DNA of 64,000 nucleotides, from contig JAEYZG010000051.1 of the NCBI GenBank assembly GCA_023428135.1, positions 112,536 through 176,535 on the forward strand. The letters are read 5' to 3'. Source of the DNA: Bacteroidota bacterium. GTDB taxonomy: Bacteria > Bacteroidota > Bacteroidia > Cytophagales > Cytophagaceae. The notes below the pieces were generated by a model. The model did not search any database, was not told the DNA's origin, and saw nothing but the letters and a program-made list of their open reading frames with translations. The position numbers and the translations under genes were made by a program. Shown here in pieces: positions 1-9,300 of this stretch. Numbering within the stretch: the stretch's first letter is position 1; every line of letters begins with the position of its first letter.

Positions 1-2351
1 TGGGCAACGGACATGAAATTTATGATGTTGCAAGGGTGTTGGAGAAATTCGGTATTAAAAGGGTTGACCAGGTAAGGGATATACTGGGATTGATGGGAGA
101 TAGTGTCGACAACATTCCCGGGATTCCTGGTATTGGAGAAAAAACTGCCCAAAAGCTTATTGCAGAATACGATACTGTAGAAAATCTTATCGCCAATGCC
201 GATAATCTGAAAGGGAAGCTTAAAGAAAACGTAGTGAATTTTGGTCCTCAGGGAATTCTTTCTAAAGAGCTTGCAACAATCCATTGTGATGTGCCAGTTG
301 TATTTGATGATGAATTGTTCAGATATAAGGAACCTCTGAAAGAGGAGTTATCCAAGCTTTTTGATGAGCTTGAATTCAAGACACTGAAGAAAAGAGTTTT
401 TGGAGAAGATGCCGCCGCCGCTCAGGTTGCTTCTTCAGGTAGGTCCACAGCAAAAGTAAATGCTAACGGGCAAATGTCAATGTTTGGAAATGCGGAGAAT
501 GAAGTCCTTACTGAAGAGAAAGTTGAAGAAAAGGTTTTCTGTACCATAAAAGACACTGTTCACGATTACAGAGTTATTGATACTCCTGAACTTATATCTT
601 CCTTGGTTTCTTATTTGAAAGTTCAGGATGAATTTTGTTTTGATACGGAAACCACCAGTCTTGATGCTGCAGAAACAGACCTTGTCGGACTTGCATTTTC
701 CTACTACAAAGGAGAAGCATATTACGTGCCGGTTCCGCAGAATTTTGAAAGGGCGAAAGAAATAGTACAATTGTTTAAAGATGTTCTAGAGGATAAAAGG
801 ATCACAAAGATCGGGCAAAATCTAAAGTTTGATATTCTGGTTTTGAAAAGATACGGGATAGATGTGGATGGTCCTGTCTTTGATACTATGCTTGCACACT
901 ATCTGATAGAGCCTGATATGCGTCATAATATGGATTTCATGTCAGAATATTATCTTAATTATTCTCCTGTTTCTATTGAAGCCCTGATTGGGAAAAAAGG
1001 TGTAAAGCAGAAGAATATGAAAGATGTTCCATTAAAGGATATTGCTGAATATGCGGCGGAAGATGCAGATATTACACTGCAGCTGAAGCATATACTTCAA
1101 CCTATTCTTAAGGAACAGAAAACCGAAAAGCTTTTCACTGAAGTGGAAATACCTTTGGTAACAGTGCTTGCAGATGTAGAAAGGGCTGGTGTAAAAATCA
1201 ACCCCGACGCTCTGAAAGAGTTTTCAAAGCAGTTGGATCTGGAGTTGCTTGATATTGAAAAAAGTATTTTCACACGTGCTGGTTGTGAGTTTAATATAGC
1301 TTCTCCTAAACAATTAGGAGATGTATTGTTTGAAAGATTAAAAATTGACCCGAAGGCCAAGAAGACTAAGACGGGACAATACGCAACAGGCGAAGAAGTG
1401 CTTTCAAAACTTGCCCCTGATCATTTGATTGCTCAGGAGATTCTTGATTACAGAGAACTTCAGAAGCTGAAATCTACCTATGTAGATACATTACCACTTC
1501 TTATCAGTAAAGTTGATGGAAGGGTCCATACTTGCTATAATCAGGCAGTAGCTGCTACGGGAAGGCTTAGTAGTACAAATCCTAACTTACAGAACATACC
1601 TATTCGTACCGACAGAGGGAAAGAGATCAGGAAAGCTTTTGTTGCACGCGACAATGATCACTTGATTTTATCAGCGGATTATTCTCAGATAGAACTTAGG
1701 ATTATGGCTGAGTTCAGTAAAGAAAAGAATATGATCGAAGCTTTTCAGAAAGGGATCGATATTCATACAACTACTGCTAGCAAGGTCTATAAAGTTAATC
1801 TTGATCAGGTAACATCAGAGATGAGAAGAAATGCCAAGATGGTAAACTTTGGAATCATATATGGTATTTCGGCATTCGGTCTTTCTCAAAGACTTGATAT
1901 TCCAAGGAAAGAAGCTGCAGATATTATAGATGCCTATTTCAATGAGTTTCCAGCCATTAAGTCGTATATGGATGAGGTTATCAATAAAGCGCGTGAGCAT
2001 GAATATGTAGAGACAATATTGGGAAGGAGAAGGTATTTAAGAGATATTAATTCCAGAAACATCACTCAAAGAGGATATGCTGAACGAAACGCTATTAACG
2101 CTCCCATTCAGGGAAGTGCAGCGGATATGATAAAAGTCGCAATGATCAATATCCATAACTGGATGAAACAGGAAAATCTTAAATCCCGCATGATTATGCA
2201 GGTCCACGATGAACTTGTTTTTGATGCTCATAAGTCAGAGATCGATGTGTTGAAGTTGAAGGTGGAAGAGTTTATGAAGACAGCTTTGTCAATGTCGGTT
2301 CCTATGGAAATTGGAATAGGTGTAGGAGAAAACTGGCTTGAAGCACATTAA
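1..2351 (+). CDS. polA: DNA polymerase I, 5' end outside the window
   Basis: DNA polymerase I fills gaps after Okazaki-fragment processing and repair. The reading frame is open from base 3, upstream of the GTG at 36, so the true start lies before the window. The 5' nuclease domain is represented by its helix-hairpin-helix end (MGDSVDNIPGIPGIGEKTAQ). A proofreading 3'-5' exonuclease follows with DTETT (about residue 203 counted from base 36), GQNLKFD and YAAEDAD, so proofreading looks intact, unlike in Taq polymerase. The polymerase domain has motif A (SADYSQIELR, about 546), motif B (RRNAKMVNFGIIYG, about 597) and motif C (HDEL, about 723). No key residue is missing. It ends at EAH and is followed by a 104-base gap before the next gene. 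Identification is very secure. Confidence 0.97.
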   Translation, partial: GNGHEIYDVARVLEKFGIKRVDQVRDILGLMGDSVDNIPGIPGIGEKTAQKLIAEYDTVENLIANADNLKGKLKENVVNFGPQGILSKELATIHCDVPVVFDDELFRYKEPLKEELSKLFDELEFKTLKKRVFGEDAAAAQVASSGRSTAKVNANGQMSMFGNAENEVLTEEKVEEKVFCTIKDTVHDYRVIDTPELISSLVSYLKVQDEFCFDTETTSLDAAETDLVGLAFSYYKGEAYYVPVPQNFERAKEIVQLFKDVLEDKRITKIGQNLKFDILVLKRYGIDVDGPVFDTMLAHYLIEPDMRHNMDFMSEYYLNYSPVSIEALIGKKGVKQKNMKDVPLKDIAEYAAEDADITLQLKHILQPILKEQKTEKLFTEVEIPLVTVLADVERAGVKINPDALKEFSKQLDLELLDIEKSIFTRAGCEFNIASPKQLGDVLFERLKIDPKAKKTKTGQYATGEEVLSKLAPDHLIAQEILDYRELQKLKSTYVDTLPLLISKVDGRVHTCYNQAVAATGRLSSTNPNLQNIPIRTDRGKEIRKAFVARDNDHLILSADYSQIELRIMAEFSKEKNMIEAFQKGIDIHTTTASKVYKVNLDQVTSEMRRNAKMVNFGIIYGISAFGLSQRLDIPRKEAADIIDAYFNEFPAIKSYMDEVINKAREHEYVETILGRRRYLRDINSRNITQRGYAERNAINAPIQGSAADMIKVAMINIHNWMKQENLKSRMIMQVHDELVFDAHKSEIDVLKLKVEEFMKTALSMSVPMEIGIGVGENWLEAH

Positions 2352-2455
2352 TTGGAAATGGATCTGTAGTCACAGAGTGCTGTTTAATATAAATTTGTTA
2401 TTAGTTTTAATACAAAGTTCTCCTGTTAATAACTATCAGGAGAATTTCTCAGAAG

Positions 2456-3628
2456 ATGGATAGAATAGTAAAGTTAAAGCCAAAGAAAGAAAAGGCTGTG
2501 TTGAATAAACATCCTTGGGTCTTTTCTGGTGCAGTGGCTAAGGCAAATGCGAAAGATGGAGATATTGTCGAAGTTGTAGATGCAGATAACAGATTTCTCG
2601 CCTATGGGTTTTATTCCTCAGAGAGTCAGATAGTATGCCGATTGTTTGAGTGGGACAAAAGCAATAATAAATTTGATGACGTATATTGGAGCGCTAAAAT
2701 TGATAGAGCAATTCAGTTAAGAAAGTCCATTATTGATTTTACATCAACAAATGCTTATCGGTTACTTCATGCAGAAGGTGATTTTTTACCAGGCCTTATT
2801 GCTGATGTTTATAAGGATACTCTTGTACTGCAGATCAGTATTAAAGGGATTGAACAAAGAAAGGAGCTATTTTTTGATATCTTCAGAAAGGCTGGTTACT
2901 CATTTATTTACCTCAGATCGAGCGGAAGTTCAAAAAAGAATCTGGATGTAAAGTCTGATGGCCTTTGGATTGCAGGAGAAAATAAAGGGCCTTTTGAGGT
3001 TATGGAAAATGGACTTAAGTTCATGGTAGATGTTGTCGAAGGTCAGAAGACAGGCTTTTTCCTTGATCAACGGGATAACCGGGAGTTGGTAAAGCGTTTT
3101 TCCTCAAATAAGAAAGTTCTAAATGCATTTAGTTATACAGGTGGGTTCTCTGTATATGCACAGGCAGGAGGGGCTGAGGAAGTACATTCTCTTGATATCT
3201 CAGGAGATGCCGTAAAGGGTGCTGATGAAAATGTTCTGTTAAACTTTCCAACTGCTTCTCATAAGTCTATAGCAAAAGATTGTTTCGAGTATCTGAAAGA
3301 TATGCAGGAGAACTATTATGATCTGATCATTTTGGATCCTCCTGCATTTGCTAAGTCTGCAGCAGCAGTAGACAGGGCTGCAAGAGGTTATAAAGACATC
3401 AATATGCGAGCATTCAGAAAAATCAAAAAGGGAGGTGTGCTATTTACTTATTCATGTTCTCAACATATCACCAAAGACCTGTTTCAAAAGATTATTTTTG
3501 GGGCTGCTGCTGATTCAGGAAGGAATGTGAGAATTCTTTTTCAGTTGCATCAGCCAGCAGATCATCCGGTTAATCTTTATCACCCGGAAGGGGAATACCT
3601 GAAAGGACTTGCGTTGTGGGTGGAGTAG
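2456..3628 (+). CDS. RlmI-like class I SAM-dependent rRNA methyltransferase
   Basis: The product is a 390-residue PUA plus Rossmann methyltransferase of the RlmI family; characterised members make 5-methylcytosine in 23S rRNA. The first 75 or so residues form a PUA RNA-binding domain with the typical opening (KPKKEKAVLNKHPWVFSGAV). An EEHD-like middle part precedes the SAM-binding motif NAFSYTGGFSVYA (about 223-235) and the catalytic motif ILDPPAFAK (about 293-301). A TYSCS segment near 340 supplies the second conserved cysteine of m5C enzymes. The ATG at 2456 has an AGGAGA about 12 bases upstream. The gene converges on yjbQ with only 7 bases between stops. The exact rRNA target cannot be read from the sequence, so no symbol is given. 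Confidence 0.9.
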   Translation: MDRIVKLKPKKEKAVLNKHPWVFSGAVAKANAKDGDIVEVVDADNRFLAYGFYSSESQIVCRLFEWDKSNNKFDDVYWSAKIDRAIQLRKSIIDFTSTNAYRLLHAEGDFLPGLIADVYKDTLVLQISIKGIEQRKELFFDIFRKAGYSFIYLRSSGSSKKNLDVKSDGLWIAGENKGPFEVMENGLKFMVDVVEGQKTGFFLDQRDNRELVKRFSSNKKVLNAFSYTGGFSVYAQAGGAEEVHSLDISGDAVKGADENVLLNFPTASHKSIAKDCFEYLKDMQENYYDLIILDPPAFAKSAAAVDRAARGYKDINMRAFRKIKKGGVLFTYSCSQHITKDLFQKIIFGAAADSGRNVRILFQLHQPADHPVNLYHPEGEYLKGLALWVE

Positions 3629-3642
3629 CTTGTTGCTACTCC
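3622..3642. terminator. hairpin covering both convergent stop codons
   Basis: GGAGTAGC, loop TTGTT, GCTACTCC makes a perfect 8-bp stem. The TAG stop of the plus-strand methyltransferase lies in one arm and the TAG stop of the minus-strand yjbQ in the other. There is no long T tract, so efficient intrinsic termination is uncertain. The position and symmetry suggest a bidirectional end for the two converging transcripts. Confidence 0.45.
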
Positions 3643-4058
3643 CCAAATACAGTTACAGTAATTTCTCTTCCCGATGCGTGATCACGATGTTCGCATAGAT
3701 ATATTCCTTGCCAGATACCCAGATTAAAGCGTCCTCCTGTAACAGGTATGCTTATTGAACTGCCCATCAGTGATGCTTTTATATGTGCTGGCATATCATC
3801 AGGTCCTTCCAGAGTATGTTTATAGTAGGGCGCATTCTCAGGTACCATTTTATTAAAGTGACTTTCAAAGTCTTGTCTCACTGTTGAATCAGCATTTTCA
3901 TTAATAGTAAGACTTGCTGAGGTATGGTGAATAAAGACATGGGCCAATCCTACTGATATATTTTTCAATTCAGGAATTTGGAATTCAATTTTACCTGTGA
4001 TCAGATGGAATCCCCTTTTAAATGCAGGAAGAACAAATGTCTTTTGAATACATTTCAT
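3636..4058 (-). CDS. YjbQ/UPF0047 family protein
   Basis: A 140-residue protein with the full signature of the YjbQ (UPF0047) family: FIHHTSASLTINENAD in the middle and the C-terminal block GIWQGIYLCEHRDH followed by GREITVTVFGE. The clustered histidines form the metal or phosphate-binding site of this small jelly-roll-like fold. Some members show weak thiamin phosphate synthase activity in vitro, but the cellular role is unsettled. The length equals the family norm. No thiamin gene is nearby, so context gives no functional support. It starts at ATG and converges with the rRNA methyltransferase. Confidence 0.9.
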   Translation of the reverse strand: MKCIQKTFVLPAFKRGFHLITGKIEFQIPELKNISVGLAHVFIHHTSASLTINENADSTVRQDFESHFNKMVPENAPYYKHTLEGPDDMPAHIKASLMGSSISIPVTGGRFNLGIWQGIYLCEHRDHASGREITVTVFGE

Positions 4059-4245
4059 AATGATGGGATGAATAGTACTTCTTGGATGTCTGAAAAGAGC
4101 TATTTAAGCCTAAAATTTTTATGGGGTAATTATAACGGAAATTTGATTTCGTTGGACGAAAATTAAAGTAATTTTTTATCGGTATCTCGTAAATGATGTT
4201 TAAACACTTTTAAACAAAAAGTTCTTCTGTTTGTTTACTTCACTG

Positions 4246-5334
4246 ATGAAATGGGGCTTACCTTATATTTTTGCGATTCTGTTGTTTTTCTTCGGATGCC
4301 AGCATAATCATTTAAATCAAAATGGCACCAATCCATGGGTTCCCAATGCAGAGCTTTATGGAGTCTGGAGTGGTAGTTGGCCATGCTCAGATTGTGATGT
4401 TATGGCTTATAAGCTTACAATTCAAAGGTCGGGATTATTCAGGGAGGAATCTGTGATGATCAATGGAAAAGGTAGTTCTGAAGTGTTGGAGGGGTCCTGG
4501 CAAATGATCAGCGATTCTGTTCTTATTTTGAACAAGATGGATGGAAGCAAAGCAAAGTTTTTATTCAAGAGTAATCAGCTTGGCCTTCTTAATGAAAAAG
4601 GTTCTTCAGTAAGAAATCAGTATATTTTATACAAATCAGATGCTGAAGTTAGACTGGAGGAGAGTGAAAGAATGCGTAAGAGGGGGATTGATTTTATTAC
4701 TGACCCGGATGAAAAGTGGAAGCTTACCTTAGACTTTGATAAGGAAGCTATATTTCATTTCCCTGATGGAGAAGTAATAAAGACAGCGCTTAGTGATAAA
4801 ATTGATCCTGATCGCAATAGCTGGAAATTCACTAGTTCTGCTCCGGAATCTTTTCTTTCAATAGAGCTTACCAAAGACATTTGTATAGATAGTATTTCAG
4901 GAGAATCGATTCCATATAAAGTTTTAATAGCAGCCGAAGGCATGAAAAACAAGGGTATTTCAAGATTTTCCGGATGCGGGAGTTTTTTGGGAGACTGGCG
5001 CCTTCATGATATATGGGCTCTAAGATCATTTAATGGTAAAGAAATTGATGCAGCAAATTTTGATAAAGGTATTCCTTATCTGGAATTTAATATCAGAGAG
5101 GGAAAAATTTTTGGAAATGCTGGTTGTAATGCTAGTAGTGGAAGTTTTATCCAGAGTAAAAGCATCATTGCAATCGGATCTATTGCTTCCACCAAAATGC
5201 TTTGTAATGCTTATTCCTTCGAACAGGAATTTCTGACAGCGCTTTCCCGAAGAAATTTTAAATATAAATTCGACGGACTAAAGCTTACTTTATCTGACGA
5301 AAGGAATGTCCTGGAGTTTTCAAAAGTTGATTAA
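4246..5334 (+). CDS. lipoprotein with NlpE-like N-terminal and META C-terminal domains
   Basis: A predicted outer-membrane lipoprotein of 362 residues. The frame opens at TTG 4231, but the ATG at 4246 places a hydrophobic signal directly before the lipobox (LLFFFGC) and is preferred. An NlpE-like beta barrel follows, with the CxxC-type motif WPCSDCD in GVWSGSWPCSDCDVM, where NlpE proteins sense envelope or copper stress. The C-terminal 110 residues are a META/HslJ domain (IWALRSFNGKEI, then GNAGCNASSGSF). This fusion is common in Bacteroidota lipoproteins annotated as copper-resistance NlpE-like. The stop overlaps that of the convergent nitronate monooxygenase gene by 4 bases. Envelope stress sensing is inference. 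Confidence 0.85.
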   Translation: MKWGLPYIFAILLFFFGCQHNHLNQNGTNPWVPNAELYGVWSGSWPCSDCDVMAYKLTIQRSGLFREESVMINGKGSSEVLEGSWQMISDSVLILNKMDGSKAKFLFKSNQLGLLNEKGSSVRNQYILYKSDAEVRLEESERMRKRGIDFITDPDEKWKLTLDFDKEAIFHFPDGEVIKTALSDKIDPDRNSWKFTSSAPESFLSIELTKDICIDSISGESIPYKVLIAAEGMKNKGISRFSGCGSFLGDWRLHDIWALRSFNGKEIDAANFDKGIPYLEFNIREGKIFGNAGCNASSGSFIQSKSIIAIGSIASTKMLCNAYSFEQEFLTALSRRNFKYKFDGLKLTLSDERNVLEFSKVD

Positions 5335-6269
5335 AGCTCACACAATTGTTTTTTATGGCTTAAGAAATCTTGCCATATTTCCCTTAAAATTTGACCTGCG
5401 GGTTTAATGTCTTTGATTTGTGCAGAAACCTGACCTATTTCAAGTTCCCCTTCGTTAAGATCTCCTTCAAATATCCCTTTCTTAGCTCTGCCTTTGGCAA
5501 GTAAATTTTTTAAAGAGACTGGATCAGCTCCCTTTTCTTCAGCTTGTTTTACTTCTTCATAAAATTTATTTTTAAGCAATCTTACCGGTGTCACAGACTT
5601 GAGTGTTAGGACTGTTTCTCCTTCTGCAGAATTTGTAACTCTGTTTTTAAAATTGATGTGCGCTGAAGATTCTTCACTAATTGCAAACCTACTTCCTATT
5701 TGCACTCCGTCTGCCCCTAAAGCCATTGCTGCCAATAAGCCTTTGCCTGTTGCTATTCCACCCGCAGCTATAACAGGGATTTTTACTGATTCTTTAACCA
5801 TTGGTATAAGGCAAAAGGTAGTTGTTTCTTCACGACCATTGTGACCGCCTGCTTCAAAACCTTCGGCTACCACAGCATCCACTCCTGCATCTTCAGATTT
5901 TTTGGCAAATTTGACACTGGATACCACATGAACTACTTTAATACCATTTTCCTTCAAGGTTTTGGTCCATGTAGAGGGATTGCCAGCTGACGTGAATACA
6001 ATTTTAATTTCTTCCTCAATAATGATCTTAATAATTTTATCTATATCCGGATAAAGGAGGGGGACATTCACCCCAAAAGGGCGGTTCGTAGCGAGTTTGC
6101 ATTTGACCAAATGTTCTTTTAAAACCTCTGGATACATAGATCCTGCACCTATCAATCCGAGGCCACCTGCATTGCTTACTGCTGAAGCTAGCTTCCAGCC
6201 ACTGCACCAAACCATTCCTGCTTGTATTATCGGATATTCAATTTCGAATAATTGATTGACTCTATTCAT
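5331..6269 (-). CDS. nitronate monooxygenase / FabK-type flavoprotein
   Basis: A 312-residue FMN-binding TIM-barrel protein of the nitronate monooxygenase family, which overlaps with the FabK enoyl-ACP reductases. Diagnostic segments are the N-terminal PIIQAGMVW and SNAGGLGLIGAG, the central EGFEAGGHNGREET loop with the flavin-contacting histidine, and the phosphate-binding AAGGIATGKGLLAA followed by LGADGVQIGSRF. The sequence cannot decide between nitronate oxidation and enoyl-ACP reduction; the family as a whole is commonly over-annotated. It starts at ATG 6269, next to the long gene-free region to its right. Confidence 0.85.
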   Translation of the reverse strand: MNRVNQLFEIEYPIIQAGMVWCSGWKLASAVSNAGGLGLIGAGSMYPEVLKEHLVKCKLATNRPFGVNVPLLYPDIDKIIKIIIEEEIKIVFTSAGNPSTWTKTLKENGIKVVHVVSSVKFAKKSEDAGVDAVVAEGFEAGGHNGREETTTFCLIPMVKESVKIPVIAAGGIATGKGLLAAMALGADGVQIGSRFAISEESSAHINFKNRVTNSAEGETVLTLKSVTPVRLLKNKFYEEVKQAEEKGADPVSLKNLLAKGRAKKGIFEGDLNEGELEIGQVSAQIKDIKPAGQILREIWQDFLSHKKQLCEL

Positions 6270-6858
6270 TGATAAGAAATTATTTGATTGGAAAAATACA
6301 ATATATTTTCTATAGTAATATACTAATTGCCAGGTTTATGTATGATATTGATTTTGACCATTTTCAATGATTAATAAATTAGAGGATATATAGATAAAAT
6401 TTTTAAATGGCTTTTGTTTGCAAGCATGAAAAAAAATGTTAAGGTTATCAACACTTGTTATTGCTCGATAAAAGACTTAAAGTTGTTGATATTCAGGCGG
6501 ATTCGGCGGTTTGTTTTGTCTCTGTGGATAAAAGAATAACTTTGTGGAAAAACTTAGCTCAAAAAATTGAAAAAATATAAGATTTATAATTATATAATAA
6601 GTTGTTTTTCAGCGGATAAACGGGCCCTGCAAATTTTCTAAAACTTGGTAAAAGTCATTTTTCCTGTTGTAAAATTTTTTATTGCCATATTGAAATTATC
6701 CAATTTTGCAGAGGTGAAAATATTTTTCTGGATTACGATATTGATTTTTGATTTGAAGTAAAGTTAGGAGATCATACACAGTTTTTATTTTAGAGGAGGC
6801 CCAAATAGCTCTAACAATTTATTTTGGTTTGAGGTTGTACTCTAAAGTAGTTTTAGGT
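6270..6858. other. AT-rich gene-free region with DnaA-box cluster (candidate oriC)
   Basis: No credible ORF is present. Within about 110 bases it has an exact DnaA box (TGTGGATAA, 6523-6531), a one-mismatch box (TTATCAACA, 6445-6453), a one-mismatch box (TGTGGAAAA, 6543-6551) and a two-mismatch site (TGTTGATAT, 6484-6492). An extremely A/T-rich stretch lies directly to the right (about 6555-6605), as expected of a DNA-unwinding element. A purine-rich GAGGAGG at 6793-6799 has no start codon near it. Bacteroidota origins often lie away from dnaA, so absence of dnaA here is not decisive. Calling it an origin is inference. Confidence 0.4.
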
Positions 6859-7020
6859 ATGTGGAATCTCTTTAAATATTTTCAACAACAAAAGCTGAGA
6901 AAGTACTACACAAAACTCAGGCTAGATGCACTTGAAGCCCATAAAAATGGAGATATAAAAAGATCGCTGGCATTAAATGCCATGGCTGACAAGCTTATGA
7001 GCGATGTAATTTACAGTTAG
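6859..7020 (+). CDS. small DUF6435-like protein
   Basis: A 53-residue basic helical protein starting MWNLFKYFQQQKLRKYY and continuing ALEAHKNGDIKRSLALNAMADKL. The layout of an N-terminal amphipathic segment, then xxARxxxxNGDIxxxxxxxAxAexL, resembles the small DUF6435 family, whose function is unknown. The frame opens further upstream at TTG 6829, but the ATG at 6859 matches the family start better. Its stop overlaps that of the convergent GH3 gene by 4 bases. I am fairly sure it is a gene, less sure of the family. Confidence 0.6.
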   Translation: MWNLFKYFQQQKLRKYYTKLRLDALEAHKNGDIKRSLALNAMADKLMSDVIYS

Positions 7021-8528
7021 AGGTTTAAATTCTTCAAAATATCCTCTACAAATTCACGGGAGTTGGATAGTCTGGGCACTTTATTCTGACCGCCCAGTTT
7101 ACCCCTCTGTTTCATCCACTTGTAAAAAGTCCCCTGAGGTACTGAATGAATAATCGGTTCCTGAAGAGCTATATCTTTGTATCGTTTTGCCTCATAGTCG
7201 GAATTGACAATTTTAAGTTCTTCATCTAATATTTGGGAAAACTGATGGAGATCTTTTGGAGATTGAGAAAATTCAATGACCCATTCATGTCTGCCATTTT
7301 TTTTACCTTCGAAAAATACCGGAGCTGCAGTAAAATTACTTACAATAGAGCTGGTTTTCATGCCTGCTTTGGAAACTGCTGTTTCAGCGTTCTCAACCAT
7401 TAATTCTTCTCCAAAGGCATTTATAAAATGCTTGGTTCTACCTGTGATTTTTATCCGATAAGGTTCAAGGGAAGTAAATTTTACAGTATCCCCAATTTTA
7501 TATCTCCACAAGCCTGCATTGGTAGAAATTACCATAGCATAGCTCTTATCCAGCTCAACTTCGTGTAGGGAATAGCTTTTCGGGAATTCATCGTCTTGGT
7601 GGTCAATGTCTATGAATTCATAGTAAATACCATAATCCAGCATTAGCAGCAGTTCATCAGATCCTTTCTGATCCTGTATTCCAAAGAATCCTTCCGATGC
7701 TGTATAGGTTTCCATGTAGTCTACATGAGAAGCAGGGAAGAAGGTTTTGAATATTTCTCTATACGGAGAGAATGCTACAGCGCCATGATAGAAAACTTCA
7801 AAATGTGGCCATACCTCAAGCATATTCTTTTTGCCAGTAAGCTCTAGTATCCTGTTTAGAAGCACGATTGTCCATGTTGGAACACCACTAATACAGGTTA
7901 CATTTTCGTTTAGAGTTGCTTTGGCCATCTTCTCAATTTTTTGCTCCCATTCGTCCATCAGGGCAATGTTGAGATCAGGTGTTCTTGAATATTGGGCCCA
8001 CATAGGAAGATTAGCCATGATAACAGCAGATACATCGCCATAAAACGAATCCTTCCACTTGGGATTTTTATAATAAGAGCCCCCTATAGCAAGATTTTTT
8101 CCGTTGAATAGTTTGCTGGCCGGATTATTATTAAAGAAAAGGCAGAGCAGGTCTTTGCCGCCTTTATAGTGGCAATTGTACAACGCCTCTTTGGAAACAG
8201 GAATAAATTTACTTTTGGCATTGGTCGTCCCGGATGATTTTGAGAACCAGGAGATTTTAGTAGGCCAAAGAATATTCTGTTCACCCTGCATCATACGGTC
8301 TATGTATGGAAACAAAGATTCATAGGGTGATACAGGCACAGTGTTCTTAAATGCTTCAATAGACCGTATGGAGCTATAGTCATACTTTTTTCCCCATTCA
8401 GTGTTTTTTCCGTTTCGGATAAGGTCAAAGAATAATTGCTCCTGAATCTCATGAGGATTTTTCATAAAGCGCTCAATATGGCCAATACGCCTCTTGAGAA
8501 TATTCTTCATTATAAGATTCAGAATCAT
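7017..8528 (-). CDS. GH3 family acyl-adenylating protein
   Basis: A 503-residue member of the GH3 (auxin-responsive promoter) superfamily of adenylate-forming enzymes, which in plants conjugate acyl acids such as jasmonate or indole-acetate to amino acids. The ATP-binding motif 1 is SSGTTNAKSKFIPVS; YTASEGFFGIQD supplies motif 2 and GLWRYKIGDTVKFTS motif 3, so the adenylation centre appears complete. Full-length homologues are widespread in Bacteroidota, but their substrates are unknown. The gene begins 3 bases after the lptB stop, implying co-transcription with the LPS export ATPase, which hints at an envelope-lipid or acyl substrate (inference). A second possible start lies at 8510. Confidence 0.88.
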   Translation of the reverse strand: MILNLIMKNILKRRIGHIERFMKNPHEIQEQLFFDLIRNGKNTEWGKKYDYSSIRSIEAFKNTVPVSPYESLFPYIDRMMQGEQNILWPTKISWFSKSSGTTNAKSKFIPVSKEALYNCHYKGGKDLLCLFFNNNPASKLFNGKNLAIGGSYYKNPKWKDSFYGDVSAVIMANLPMWAQYSRTPDLNIALMDEWEQKIEKMAKATLNENVTCISGVPTWTIVLLNRILELTGKKNMLEVWPHFEVFYHGAVAFSPYREIFKTFFPASHVDYMETYTASEGFFGIQDQKGSDELLLMLDYGIYYEFIDIDHQDDEFPKSYSLHEVELDKSYAMVISTNAGLWRYKIGDTVKFTSLEPYRIKITGRTKHFINAFGEELMVENAETAVSKAGMKTSSIVSNFTAAPVFFEGKKNGRHEWVIEFSQSPKDLHQFSQILDEELKIVNSDYEAKRYKDIALQEPIIHSVPQGTFYKWMKQRGKLGGQNKVPRLSNSREFVEDILKNLNL

Positions 8529-8531
8529 TCT

Positions 8532-9263
8532 TTAAATCTTTCTTTTCAATTCGAAATGTTTTCCAAGATAAACTCTTCTAACTTGCTCATCGGCAGCAAG
8601 TTCTTCCGCAGTGCCTGATTTAAGAATCTTTCCTTCAAATAAAAGGTAAGCTCTGTCTGTAATGGAAAGTGTTTCGTTTACATTGTGGTCTGTAATAAGT
8701 ATACCGATATTTTTATTTTTTAGTTTAGCAACTATTGATTGTATCTCTTCAACAGCAATAGGGTCTACACCAGCAAAGGGTTCGTCCAATAGTACAAACT
8801 TGGGATCTACGGCAAGTGCGCGGGCTATTTCTGTTCTTCTTCTTTCTCCTCCTGAAAGCACCATACCTATATTTTTCCTCACATGGTTCAGGCTGAATTC
8901 GTCCAGAAGTTCCTGAAGTTTATTCTTTTGGTCAGTTTTGGATAGTTTAGTCATTTCCAGAACTGCCATAATGTTTTCTTCTACTGTAAGTGTTCTGAAA
9001 ACGGAAGCTTCCTGTGCAAGATAACCTACTCCTCTCTTTGCTCTTTGGTACATGGGAAGCTTGGTTATTTCCTCATCTTCCAGAAAAATTTTACCTTCAT
9101 TAGGCTTTATCAGGCCTACTATCATGTAAAATGAAGTGGTTTTCCCAGCTCCGTTTGGCCCCAGCAGTCCTACAATTTCTCCTTGTTTAACCTCTACCGA
9201 AACGTTGTTAACTACTGTCCTGGCTTTATATCTCTTAATTAAATGTTCAGCTCTGAGTATCAT
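8532..9263 (-). CDS. lptB: LPS export ABC transporter ATP-binding protein LptB
   Basis: The cytoplasmic ATPase of the LptB2FG complex that extracts lipopolysaccharide from the inner membrane and drives it along the Lpt bridge. At 243 residues it has the usual length. Visible motifs are Walker A GPNGAGKTT (35-43), the ABC signature LSGGERRRTEIARAL, Walker B FVLLDEPFAGVDP and the switch histidine in LITDHNVNETL. The GVGYLAQEASVFR Q-loop segment is characteristic of LptB and distinguishes it from branched-chain amino-acid transporters. It starts at ATG 9263, 37 bases downstream of recJ, and the GH3 gene follows 3 bases later. The permease genes lptF and lptG are not in this window. Confidence 0.95.
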   Translation of the reverse strand: MILRAEHLIKRYKARTVVNNVSVEVKQGEIVGLLGPNGAGKTTSFYMIVGLIKPNEGKIFLEDEEITKLPMYQRAKRGVGYLAQEASVFRTLTVEENIMAVLEMTKLSKTDQKNKLQELLDEFSLNHVRKNIGMVLSGGERRRTEIARALAVDPKFVLLDEPFAGVDPIAVEEIQSIVAKLKNKNIGILITDHNVNETLSITDRAYLLFEGKILKSGTAEELAADEQVRRVYLGKHFELKRKI

Positions 9264-9300
9264 TTCTGATTATATAACAAAATAAAAGGAAGACCCTCTT

